Source of the DNA: Amyelois transitella
Lineage: Eukaryota; Arthropoda; Insecta; Lepidoptera; Pyralidae
Direction of reading: 5' to 3'
Length of the DNA: 64,000 nt
NCBI RefSeq assembly: GCF_032362555.1
Contig: NC_083530.1
Coordinates: 5,672,001 to 5,736,000, forward strand
The translations under genes were made by a program, and so were the position numbers. This document shows, one piece after another, positions 12,040-21,717 of this stretch (positions are counted from its first letter, which is position 1; each line of letters starts with the position of its first letter). The notes beneath the pieces were generated by a model that saw only the letters and a list, made by a program, of their open reading frames with translations, ran no database searches and was not told the DNA's origin.

Positions 12040-12325
12040 TTTGTTTATAATATAAATGCGAAAGTGAGTTTGTTTGTTACTTCTTAACAGTTGAACTACT
12101 TATCCGAAATGCATGAAGTTTTGTACACATATATAATGTGGAGTACAATGAACGATATCGGGTACATTTCATCCCGGTAAAAACTGAAGTTTCAGTGGGA
12201 TTTGCCGAAATCCTGGAGTCATTTGCACTACATTAGCGCGAGCGAAGCTGCGGATAGGAGGAAGTAACATAAATTACTTTTTATCCCGAAAATCCCATAG
12301 AAGCGAAGGCCTGGGGCGCAGCTAG
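12040..12325 (+). mobile_element. degenerate Helitron-like element
   Basis: Begins near TATAATATAAATGCGAAAGT and ends GGCGCAGCTAG. It contains the recurring TTTCATCCCGGTAAAAACT block and a GCGCGAGCGAAGCTGCGG near the end. It is more diverged than the copies elsewhere. Confidence 0.5.
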
Positions 12326-12400
12326 TAATAATTGATACCTGTCAATTAAGAACTAATTAAACAAACATTAAAAATGCTTTTATAAAAAATATTCTTAACC

Positions 12401-12535
12401 AGTGTTACTGATCGGGAATAAAAGTGTCATTGTGTAACAGTATTACTCATTGGGAAAACGATAGTTGCAATGTGTAACACAGCTACACAACGGGAATTTT
12501 TTTCCCTTTGAGTAACAGTGTTACAGATCTGGGTG
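12401..12535 (+). repeat. imperfect tandem repeat of about 38 bp
   Basis: Four diverged units, each with a GTGTTAC- or TATTAC-like start followed about 10 bases later by GGGAA: AGTGTTACTGATCGGGAA, AGTATTACTCATTGGGAA, ACAGCTACACAACGGGAA and AGTGTTACAGATCTGGG. The spacers vary in length. Confidence 0.5.
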
Positions 12536-12539
12536 TGGC

Positions 12540-14904
12540 TGAATGGGAACAAACCTCCCCAACATAACTCTGCACTGACGAACTAATACTCGTATAAAAA
12601 GATTGATGAATGTGGTTGAACCAAACACTATGTAGGGATTGTGGCAAGTGTAAAGACTTCTCTGCCTATAAATATAATAATGATTAAAGGCTTGTTGGTT
12701 CTTCGTTTTCTGACAAGCGAGGAAGCACACAATATTCTTACATAGCTTTACTTTTTTACTGAATTTCTTAGAGCAATTGAAAAAAAAAAACAAAATAAAA
12801 TTGTATGTCATTTATTCCTGCTGATCACATCAATACAAGAAACATTCTCGCTTTTGTACCATTACATTCAATATGTACAGGGGTACACAAGATTTTATGT
12901 ACCTACAAACTACATTTCAAAGGAATCATAAGATTATTTGGACCTCACACTTACGGTAGGAAGAATGAAATATTGTAGTAAAATTAACAGGCCTGACAGA
13001 AAACTTTTTACAGCCCAAGTCTCATTCGGGCAGTCCATTCATGAACATGTCTCTATTTTTTTAATTAGTATAAAGGCAGGTCAGTTTTAAAGCGATCCCG
13101 CACAAAGATGTTCCACAAGAAACTCTTAAGTCTTCAATCTGTACATCTTACACATGTACATAAACTATTAAAAGGTTTATGTCCTAATTCACATTGTCTA
13201 AGGTCTAAGACTACACTCACGCAACAAACGAAACAAAACACTTAATTCTATTATTGTGTAGGTAAACACTATTCTCCAAACAAAATGAGACTTTCTTTGT
13301 GAAAAAAAAAATATATTTGACATTTCAATGACAAATTTGAATTTACCGCATTTTTGTTCGGAACGGAAACCAGCAGCATTCTTCGCCCATTTACATTATA
13401 GATATAAATTGCGTATCTATATTATATTAAATACATCATCATTTACGGGTGAGACATATCACCCACACACTTTTTCACGAACATTAACAAAGCTCACATG
13501 TCTTAACTTCATTTATTTATTTCGTCGCTAACAACTCTCTCGATCTCCTGGGCTGTAATGCGTCTACGTGTGACATGATTTTGTAATGATTGAATTTGTA
13601 TGAGAGGATTCAGATTGACGGTGACGCAGACGCGTCGCAGTGCGTTTCATCGCGTGTTTCATCTCGACACGAAAATGACGAGATGTAATTCTCGTCATTT
13701 CCAATAAAGATCTAAGTATAAACTTACATATGGAAAACAAAAACAAACTACACTGCGACCCTGTGTTGCAAGTGTTCTAAATTATTGCTTAACTTCGCGG
13801 GGTCCTCAAATACAAAGCATCTTACTATAACAATTTCGATAAAAAAAACTAATTTAAGATAGCGTAACAAGTACCTACTTGCAGTGACAAATGACCGTAC
13901 TAGCGTTAGAAAAAAAATTGTTTCTTTAGTTAATATATTTTTTATCAACACATATTTCAAATCAGTAAAAAAGAAATTTCTGTATATTGACTTTAAAAAA
14001 AACTATTGTCAGGACATAATCACCACGAGAAACGAAAAATTTTACAAAACAAACATCTATTTTGCATACAGTACCGCCGTGTGTGAGTCAATACGGCAAT
14101 AATGTGCAAGTGAGAGGTCATATTTATTTTAGAATCGTTTGATACATCTGGTCTGTGGCATGCTGTATTAGTTTTTATCACTGACCTCCACTTATTTACA
14201 CATTGGACTGGCTGCTATCATTATAAATATTGTGCTGATTTTTTGGCGCTGAAGGCAGCTATGATTGTCCATGGAACTAAAATGAGTGGTGTGTGTAGAG
14301 TTTTACAAAACACACATTCTGTCGTATTTATTTGGCAATTTTTACAAATAAATTAAACAAAAAAAAAACAAAGTTTTAAAAAATTTAATCGATACCACAA
14401 TCTGTCATGGTAGATTTGACATTTGCAATGAACATGAAAATTAGTTCTCGGGACAACCGCAGTGGCGCTTCAACTTGCCACATAAAATTAGTTGTCATTT
14501 GTACGTGTTCCGTACATATGTAGAGGTCAGTGGTTTTTATCCTAAATTTCGATTCACCCGCTACAATGACGCGCATTATACATACACAATTCAACAACTT
14601 ATTCAGAGGTAAGGCTAGTCTATTTAAATAAAAATGTGACTACGGATATTTCAGCGTATTAGAAATTATGATATTTAACCTAATTGGTAAACAATAGCGC
14701 GGCAGACGTCATCCAAATTGCAATTTTTTCATAATAGAACAACATAAGGAATGATTCTCATTAGACCAAGATAGGCCCAATAATTCGTCAAATAACTATA
14801 GATACATTTCAGATTGTAAACAATTTTAAATATTTTTTTTTTTTCAGTAGCATCGAATGCAATTTGGATAAAGCCTTCCGCACAAAAACAAAACTTATAC
14901 ACAT
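12540..14904. other. no coding exon seen; possible 3' UTR and downstream flank of NC2-alpha
   Basis: AT-rich DNA lying after the stop of the minus-strand NC2-alpha gene. Minus-strand AATAAA signals occur at about 14337-14342 and 12809-12814, so a long 3' UTR is possible. None of the short open frames resembles a known protein. Confidence 0.4.
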
Positions 14905-17900
14905 TCAGGTATCATAGTCTTCGTCGATCTGCAAATCGCCAGAATTTAAATAATCTATGCTCATAGTTGGAGCTTGTAACGGTTTAATTTCCTTTTTTAC
15001 GTCTTTCCCCTTAGAATTTTGCCTACTCAGATGCGTTAGTAACTTCTTTTGTGTGTCCGGTTTGACACCTACAATGCTAGCGACAGATGTGTCTAAAACC
15101 TTAATTTCTGGCTTAGCGAAGTCTTTAGTGAAATCTATGTTGAGTATAGGAGCAACGGACGCTGTTGGCGTGACAGGAGTTAACGGAACGTTATTATATT
15201 GTTCTACGTAAAACGTATCTTTTGGCTCGAGTTTTGGTTCAACTAGAGTTAAACTAGTGTAGCTGGTCGAAGGTTGCGGGCTGTAAGTGGGGTTGACAGT
15301 TATAACGCTTTTGTGTTGTAAGTCGTCCGTTAATGTTTCTTGGTAGAAGTTGGGTCTGGGTATTTGGTCAGTTTTTTTAGATAAGTCTATCGCTAGGTCT
15401 GTGGAGACGAGCGTGGAAGTGGCAGTTCTGAGGGGGTCCGTGTCGGAGGGGGGTAAGCGGGTGTCGGGGAGGAGGGGTATTATTTTGACGTCACAACTGC
15501 TGGAGCTGTTCGAGTCTTCCCTGGCTATCCTGCGGGGCGCTGATGTGTCTGAAAACCTGAAAAAAATTGTAGGTTACGTGGTATAAATATCGAAAAAAAC
15601 TAAACAGTTTTTTACTAGTCAGAAATACTGTTCCCTAGTGAAGTTATAAAAAACTAATATACAGGGTTATTTTTTATTTGTTAGAATCTTTTTCGCAGGT
15701 GAATCAGTACCCCAAACTGAACAACTTTTACTATGAGACCAAATCTATACTAATATTATAAAACTGAAGAGTTTGTTAGTTTGTTTGAACGCGCTAATCT
15801 CAGGAACAAATGGTTTGTGTTGAATAGACCATTTATCAAGGAAGGCTTTAGGCTATTTATTATCACACTGCAACTATTAGGAACGAAGAAATAATGGAAA
15901 ATGCGAAAAAAACGGGGAATAACTATTCCAAGCGGACGAAGTCGCGGGCACTGCTAGTTATTTACATGGCAAAACAACGTTTCCCGGGACAGCTAGTACA
16001 ATATATGAAACAGTTGATTTTATTTTTACAAGGTTGTTCCCATAGTAAAATTTGTTCTATCATGTGTACTGATTCACCCGTTAAAATGATTCTAATAAAT
16101 TAAATATAACCCTGTATATTGGTTATACTAAGACGACAAATTATATTGCAGTCTGTATAGGACGCAGTTCTTCAATTTCACTTTAGTTCATACATTTTTC
16201 AAAATTTAATTAACATACCTGGAGGAATTTGGTGAACTTTCTGCGCTTATCTGTTCCTTCTCCTCTGCCGCTGAGACATCGGGAATATTCTTGACCTAAA
16301 ATTAAAACCAAATGAATATTTTAATATTGATTTTCAATCACTGAATGTCATTATGTCAAAATGGCACCTCAGGCTCATCACATGAGAGGTGAAGCTGAGG
16401 ATGTAACCTGGATTCCTCCTTGGTTCCTCCAGCCTCTAGTTTTCTATGAGCGAAAAACTATCGCTGTTTCGCTTTTTATTATGTCGTGAAACGGGACAGC
16501 TAAAGTTTTTCGCGCGATAAAATGGCGTCGCGCGTGCTATGCTACGGAGGCTGGAGGAACAAATGATTATGCCAGTAAACCTTATAGGAAACTTAGAGAA
16601 AGAGTTAACTACACTATGTATATATGAACATCTCTTCTCTCCAAAGCAAAGAAAAAAATCTGAAATAACGGTTTCGCTAAATAAATTCTTAAACCCCTCT
16701 GCTGAGAAGTTTGTTTCGAAGCACGCTATTAGCTCGCGCACGCGTCTCTGCCCGCGTAAAAATTACTCTGTTCTTCTCCGTACTTCATCCACCATAAGTA
16801 TCTATGTGAAATTTCATGTGGATCAGTTCAATGGTTTTGATGTGAAATACGGACAAACAAAGACTTCCACATTTATTAAATGTAATTTTAACGTTTTCAA
16901 CAAATAAATCTGAAAACTAAAGCTCACTTCTAATCCCAGACCAAGAAAGACATTGAGCCTGCGCTCAGTGCACTGAGTTCAATGGATACCTGAGCCAGGA
17001 GTCATTCATAATTATTAAGTATTTAGTAAGCATTAGCACTTAATCTGCTATTGTTCATTACTAGGCCATGAATAAAACTCAATATAAGTAAGACGTGCCG
17101 TGTGGTTCCCGGCATCACTAGAAAAAAGAATATGACCACTCCATCTCTCTCCCATGCATGTCGTAAAAGGCGACTAAGGGGTAGGCTAATAAACTTGGGA
17201 TTCTTCTTTAAGGCGATGGGCTAGCAATGTGTCACTATTTGAATCTCAATTCTATCTTAACGCCAAATAGCTGAACGTGGCCTGTCAGTCTTTACAAGAC
17301 TGTTCTGTCTACCCTTCAAGGGATATAGACGTGATTATATAAGTAAGACAACTTACCAGATCTTTAAGGAAGTCGAACCTGGACTCGGCCAGTATACACT
17401 GCTTGACGTGTGACGGGCTGAGAGTCTTCGCGTTCCTCGCCACGGTCACCTGCTTCGCTTTAGTCAGGAGGGACTCAACGAACAACTCCAGAGTTCGAGG
17501 TGTTCACATCAATATGGGTCGGTTAAGGATGTATTTGACTCAAACATACCTACATACATAAAATCACGCCTCTTTCCCGGAGGGGTAGGCAGAGACTACC
17601 TCTTTCCACTTGCCACGATCCCTGCATACTTCCTTTGCTTCATCCACATTCATAACTCACTCATTTTGACTCAAAATGTGAAAAAAATTAAATAATTTTT
17701 TTTTTGGACAAATTACACAGATTGAGTTAGCCTCGAAGTAAGTTCGAGACTTGTGTTACGAGATACTAACTCAACGATACTATATTTTATGATAAATACT
17801 TATTTTGATAAACATCCAAGACCCAGGCCAATCAGAAAAAGTTCTTTTCTCATCACGCCCTGGCCAGTATTAGAAACCCGGGACCTCCGGTGTCACGGAC

Positions 17901-19213
17901 AAGCGTAATACCGCTGCGCCACAGAGGCCGTCAAAGAAGAAGCACTTATTTTAAAATCTATAAACAGGACAAGTCAAGTGTGGACAAGTTGTTATTAGGC
18001 AAAGTGACTCCCTCCTAACCTGCTTATTGCCAAAACTTAATCTACCTAGTGCTTTTGTAAATAAGCGAAATATTAGTTTGCGTCATCCACTGGAATCACA
18101 TCCTATTTATGTATGTATTTACAACTTTATTGCACTAAAAAAAATTTACAAAACGTGGACTTAATGACGTTTGGCATTCTATTCCAATCTACCCGCTGAT
18201 CAAACAGAAAAAGTATTATCCTACTAATATTATAAATGCGAAAGTTCGTTAGTATGTCAGGGTGTCAGTATGGATGTTTGTTACTCTTTCAGGCAAAAAC
18301 TACTGAACCGATTACAATGAAATTTGGTATGTGGGTAGCTGAAGACCGAGAATAACATATAGGCTACTTTTTATCCCGAAGACCCTGCGGGAACGATTCC
18401 ACGCGGACGAAGTCGCGGGCGTCCTCTAGTTATTCCTATTCTTAAGTACAAGACTCTTCATCCATCAGATGCCATGTGGTTCCTGGCACTTAAGAATGGG
18501 ACCACTCCATATTTGTTTTCCATGTTTGTTGTTAAAGACGACTTTGAGAAAGAAATAAAACTGGATTATTTTTGTAGGTGATGGGCTAGCAACCTTTTAA
18601 TATTTGAATCTCAATTCCAACATTGAGCCATACACACAGCTCAAAATGGCCTTTCAGTCTTTCCAAAACTGTTGGTTCTGTCTACCCCTAACAGATGATT
18701 ACATGTATGTATGCTATAAATTAAATGTAATCAGTGACAGGGATATATGACAGTCATATGTTCATGTTATTTAAAACAAATCATATATTTAGTTAGTTCT
18801 ATCAATAATCCCAACATGGTACCTAAGTATTGATTGATTTTAGACTATAAATTAAAGTTTAAGCAGCTCAACTTGTTTTAAATGTAGATTTCATGAAATT
18901 TTGGGTAATTTTTTAACCCAAATTGTGTAAACATACCATAATTTTTGGTGATATAAAATATCATACATAGTGTTTATAATTGAAAAAGGATATAGATTAT
19001 GATTGGCACAGCCTGTGCAACTTTCCCCACTTCCTCATCGGTCTGCATAATCTTCTTGATCCTCCCCTACAAACAAACAATGGCATTTCTATCGTCATCT
19101 GATGAATTTTTGATGAAAACAATGATCTGTTTTTAATTGTACACAACAGTATAGGTCCACTTTTTACTCACGGCTGGAAACCTGGCGTTGTATTTCCTCT
19201 TTTTTGATGGCAT
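14905..19213 (-). CDS. NC2alpha: NC2-alpha / DR1-associated corepressor DRAP1
   Basis: Five exons read right to left: 19172-19213, 18994-19066, 17357-17499, 16219-16295 and 14905-15556. They join in frame to 328 aa starting [22 protein letters not shown]2-alpha pairs through its histone fold with NC2-beta (Dr1) and binds TBP on promoters, blocking TFIIA and TFIIB. The histone fold spans about residues 10-86, with [31 protein letters not shown] and [14 protein letters not shown], ending FDFLKDL. This is close to human DRAP1. The tail (residues about 87-328) is Ser/Pro/Thr-rich and ends in acidic DEDYDT, as in the family, and is longer than the human tail. Donors and acceptors are GT-AG (GTGAGT, GTAAGT, GTATGT) except intron 2, which is AT-AC. 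Introns carry SINEs, Helitron-like elements and an RTE fragment. The exon 5 tail is the least conserved, but its frame is open throughout. Confidence 0.9.
15744..15957 (+). mobile_element. Helitron-like element in NC2-alpha intron 4
   Basis: Starts TCTATACTAATATTATAAAA and ends CGGGCACTGCTAG, with the inner block TTGAACGCGCTAATCTCAGG. It matches the copy at 48616-48873. It lies between exons 4 and 5 of the gene on the other strand. Confidence 0.65.
16440..16560. repeat. short unnamed repeat with CGCGCGATAAAA motif
   Basis: Contains AACTATCGCTGTTTCG and TTTTTCGCGCGATAAAATGG followed by GCGCGTGC. Related strings occur at 38415-38500 and 58310-58400. The boundaries and class are unknown to me. 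Confidence 0.35.
17095..17345 (+). repeat. SINE family A, near full length
   Basis: Starts TGCCGTGTGGTTCCCGGCA and ends ATATAGACGTGATTATATAA. It sits in NC2-alpha intron 3, ending about 12 bases from exon 3, so its insertion comes close to the donor site. Confidence 0.8.
17548..17668 (-). mobile_element. 5'-truncated RTE-like LINE tail
   Basis: On the minus strand it encodes the end of an RTE-like reverse transcriptase ORF (a [11 protein letters not shown]...[16 protein letters not shown]-like frame), then runs into a (TATG)n tail. The same tail recurs about ten times in the window. Confidence 0.65.
17704..17932 (-). repeat. SINE family B
   Basis: Same layout as the copy at 11400-11615, with the tRNA-like head at the right end and the tail at the left. 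The B box is slightly damaged (GGTTTCTAATACTGG). Confidence 0.75.
18219..18429 (+). mobile_element. Helitron-like element, well preserved
   Basis: Starts TCCTACTAATATTATAAATG and ends GGGCGTCCTCTAG. The inner blocks are ACTGAACCGATTACAATGAA and AGGCTACTTTTTATCCCG. It is the same subfamily as 11722-11922 and about 54745-55110. Confidence 0.65.
18468..18715 (+). repeat. SINE family A, diverged copy
   Basis: Begins TGCCATGTGGTTCCTGGCAC and ends GATTACATGTATGTATG. Several internal mismatches to the younger copies suggest an older insertion. Confidence 0.7.
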
Positions 19214-19659
19214 GGTAAATATCCGTTCACTTCAACGCCAATTAAATAATAAAATAAGATTACTTTACCCTCAGACCAATATACTTCTCGCGCATTTTTG
19301 AGGTTAGAAAAGAGAGACGTTCACAGCCTACTTCATTTATATACGAAAATCTGACAGTTTCTCTTCTTCCCATTTTTTATTTCTATCTCGTTTATATGCC
19401 CAAACGCCACTTTTAATTACCTACTTGTTTATATTTACACAAAGAAAATATTCAAAACCTAAATAAAATGTACCATATAGATTAAAGAATCACCGTTCGT
19501 AAAAAATAAAATACAATAAATGTTTTTGTTGTCGCAAAAATTAGGTCTAGTTTTACTTTTCATGCCTGCCGCAAATAAAAAAATTTTTCGTTTAAAAATG
19601 CAATTGCCAAAATGATCACTTGTTGACAGATGACACACGTGTCATTCATCCGTCATAAT

Positions 19660-20345
19660 AAAGTGTGAATCTGGAGAAATTTCTGGTAGTTCCGTATACA
19701 TATAATGTACATCAACACAATGTTAGGAAAAACTTAGACTCTTTCAAAAAAGTAGGTGAATGTACTAGTAGATCACTGCGGAACAATTACAAGTTGTCGA
19801 TCCCAGCACATCGGCTGGCTAAGGTAGGGAAATCATTTCTGATTAATTGTATAAGATTTTATAATAAATTACCAAAAAGTGTTCTTGAAATGAATGATAG
19901 AATATTCAAACAGTATATTAAAGTTGAGCTTTGTAGGAAAGCCTATTACAGCACGGAAGATTATATTAATGATAAACATGTGTGGCCCGAGCTGGACATA
20001 ATGGCCTCTTAAATGCTTGTGTATTTTTGACATGATCTTGACATAATTTGTACAGTATGTACATATTTTATTTTATATTTATTTTATTTGACGAAATATT
20101 CGTATTGACATAATCAGTTCTACATTCATACATGTTTTTTAATGTAGACAATGTGCATTCGTCCACGATTTAGATTTAAGAGATCTATATTTGTAAATTG
20201 ACGTCCTATGAAAATGCTGCAGTGTAGTTTGTTCCGCCGCTTCTTCTACACATGCGGTAGTAGTTATAATTAGATTTAAGTTATGTGACGTCAATAAGTG
20301 ATACCTTGTATCCAATTTTGAAAATAAATCTATTCTATTCTATTC
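19660..20345 (+). mobile_element. jockey-like LINE, 3' end with (TATTC)n tail
   Basis: An open frame at 19665-20012 encodes the C-terminus of a jockey-type ORF2: FLINCIRFYNKLPKSVLEMN, then LCRKAYYSTEDYINDKHVWP and a stop. A roughly 300-bp 3' UTR follows, ending AAATAAATCTATTCTATTC. UTR fragments of the same family lie at 25675-25830, 40318-40480, 46340-46485 and 54087-54170. The element is truncated at its 5' side, as is common for LINEs. Confidence 0.75.
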
Positions 20346-20488
20346 TATTCATCTTTTTCTTCAGTTTACTTCGCATACATTTAATAAAATATAAAATTCT
20401 ATCAGTAACTGTGTTACGTAAGAAGGGAAAACATATCACTGTCCCTTACAGATATTATCTGGTGATCAGCTGGATAGCTAATAACATA

Positions 20489-20945
20489 CATACATACATA
20501 AAATCACGCCTTTTTCCCGGAGTGGTAGACAGAGACTATATCTTTCCACTTGCCACGATATCTGCATACTTCCTTCGCTTCATCCACATTCATAACTCTC
20601 TTCATGCACGCTCGGTGGTTTCGAATACTCTTGACGTGACACTTTGCCAGGACGTCCTTAATTTGATCAAGATACGTTCGTCTAGGCCTTCCCACTCTGA
20701 TCTTTCCCTCCACACTCTCCATATATATCTGCTTGGTCAACCTGCTTTTATTCATCCTCTCCACATGACCAAACCATCTCAACATACCCTTTTCTATTCC
20801 TGTAACTACATTTTCTTTCACATCACAACATTCCCTTATCACGCTGTTTTTTATCCGGTCACTCAGTTTCACACCGATGATACTTTGTAATTGCCTTATT
20901 TCCAGTGCATTTATTCTGCTTTCGTGCTTCTTTTGCCAAAACCAA
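20489..20945 (-). mobile_element. RTE-like LINE, 3' end of ORF2
   Basis: A minus-strand frame (20504-20872) encodes the ORF2 C-terminus of an RTE-like element. It has VTGIEKGMLRWFGHVERMNK, then a GRPRRTYLDQI block, [18 protein letters not shown] and GKWKDIVSVYHSGKKA. It ends in a (TATG)n repeat at 20489. This is the longest 3' fragment of the family here and links the short tails elsewhere to the long copy at 26738-29060. Confidence 0.75.
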
Positions 20946-21083
20946 CTTACATTAATGTCGGGACCAACACGCCCTATGCTATAATAATATAGCTAAATCT
21001 GACTTAAATTGTGGCGGGAGCGATGCTTTGAGAAAATAATTTTCCTTATATTTTGTTTATATCTTTTCGGGTACATAGGTACA

Positions 21084-21460
21084 TCACGAGGTAAACATAA
21101 AATCATTGCTTTTTCTCGGAGGGGTAGGCAGAGATTACGTCTGTGGCGACATCTCTACGCCACATTATCAAATCACACAACGACTGTCAATCATCGCGAA
21201 GAAATTGACGCGCTCAACCAATAGCAGCGAAGAATCTAAGACGCGATTTCAAAGATTTCACGGATTGGAGCCATATATACAACCTCCGACACAACATCGT
21301 TGGAGCCGCGGTTCCCCAGGCATAACACCTAGCCTGGCGGATGATCTTCCCTTTGGTGGCGGTCGAGCCGACTCATCGCTCCCGCTACACGTCTTTCCAC
21401 TTGTCACGATCATATCCTTATTCCTTCTTTTTATCCATGTTCATAACTCTCTTTATACAA
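21084..21460 (-). mobile_element. RTE-like LINE tail split by an LTR insertion
   Basis: The flanks 21084-21141 and 21390-21460 together make one tail of the RTE-like family on the minus strand. The 248-bp piece between them is foreign and is described separately. Confidence 0.6.
21142..21389. mobile_element. solo LTR
   Basis: The 248-bp insert begins TGTGGCGACAT and ends CCCGCTACA (TG...CA ends). It is flanked on both sides by CGTC (21138-21141 and 21390-21393), a 4-bp target duplication. It contains a TATATA stretch. These are the marks of a lone LTR left by recombination of an LTR retrotransposon; no internal retroelement genes remain. Its transcriptional orientation is not clear. The superfamily is not determined. 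Confidence 0.6.
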
Positions 21461-21717
21461 GTTTTTTGGTAAATAAATAATTGTTAACCAAAAAGAATCT
21501 AGGGGTCTTGTATAGTCAGACTACGATTGAAATGAGACAACGACCATTTGATATCGAAACCATTTATTCAAAAAATTAAAATAATAAAGGAATCCTAATT
21601 GAACCAGCGACAACAGAAGAACTGTCATGTGTTTTGACAGTTTAGATTTGACTGCTCTGCTCTATGTACAATTTTTGTCTATGTTGTATGTGTAATTTAA
21701 AGTATTTTAAAGCCAAA

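Larger units (their letters stand above)
17500..18993 (-). other. U12-type AT-AC intron in NC2-alpha
   Basis: Reading on the minus strand, the intron begins ATATCCTTT at 18993, identical to the U12 5' splice-site consensus. It has TCCTTAAC at 17529-17522, matching the U12 branch-site consensus, and ends GAACAC at 17500. No GT donor or AG acceptor near these points would restore the protein, while this join gives the expected IIIS-RTLELF of the histone fold. The branch A lies about 23 bases from the 3' end, slightly far for this class. The intron holds an RTE fragment, a SINE B, a Helitron-like element and a SINE A. Confidence 0.85.

Noticed and set aside
14385-14615. Possible small plus- or minus-strand exon near 14567-14612 (MTRIIHTQFNNLFR then GTAAGG)
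   Set aside because: A start and donor exist, but no following exon could be found, and the codons show no family likeness.
14957-15586. Plus-strand frames at 14957-15211 and 15350-15586
   Set aside because: They are opposite-strand shadows of NC2-alpha exon 5, which reads as one continuous frame on the minus strand and splices correctly.
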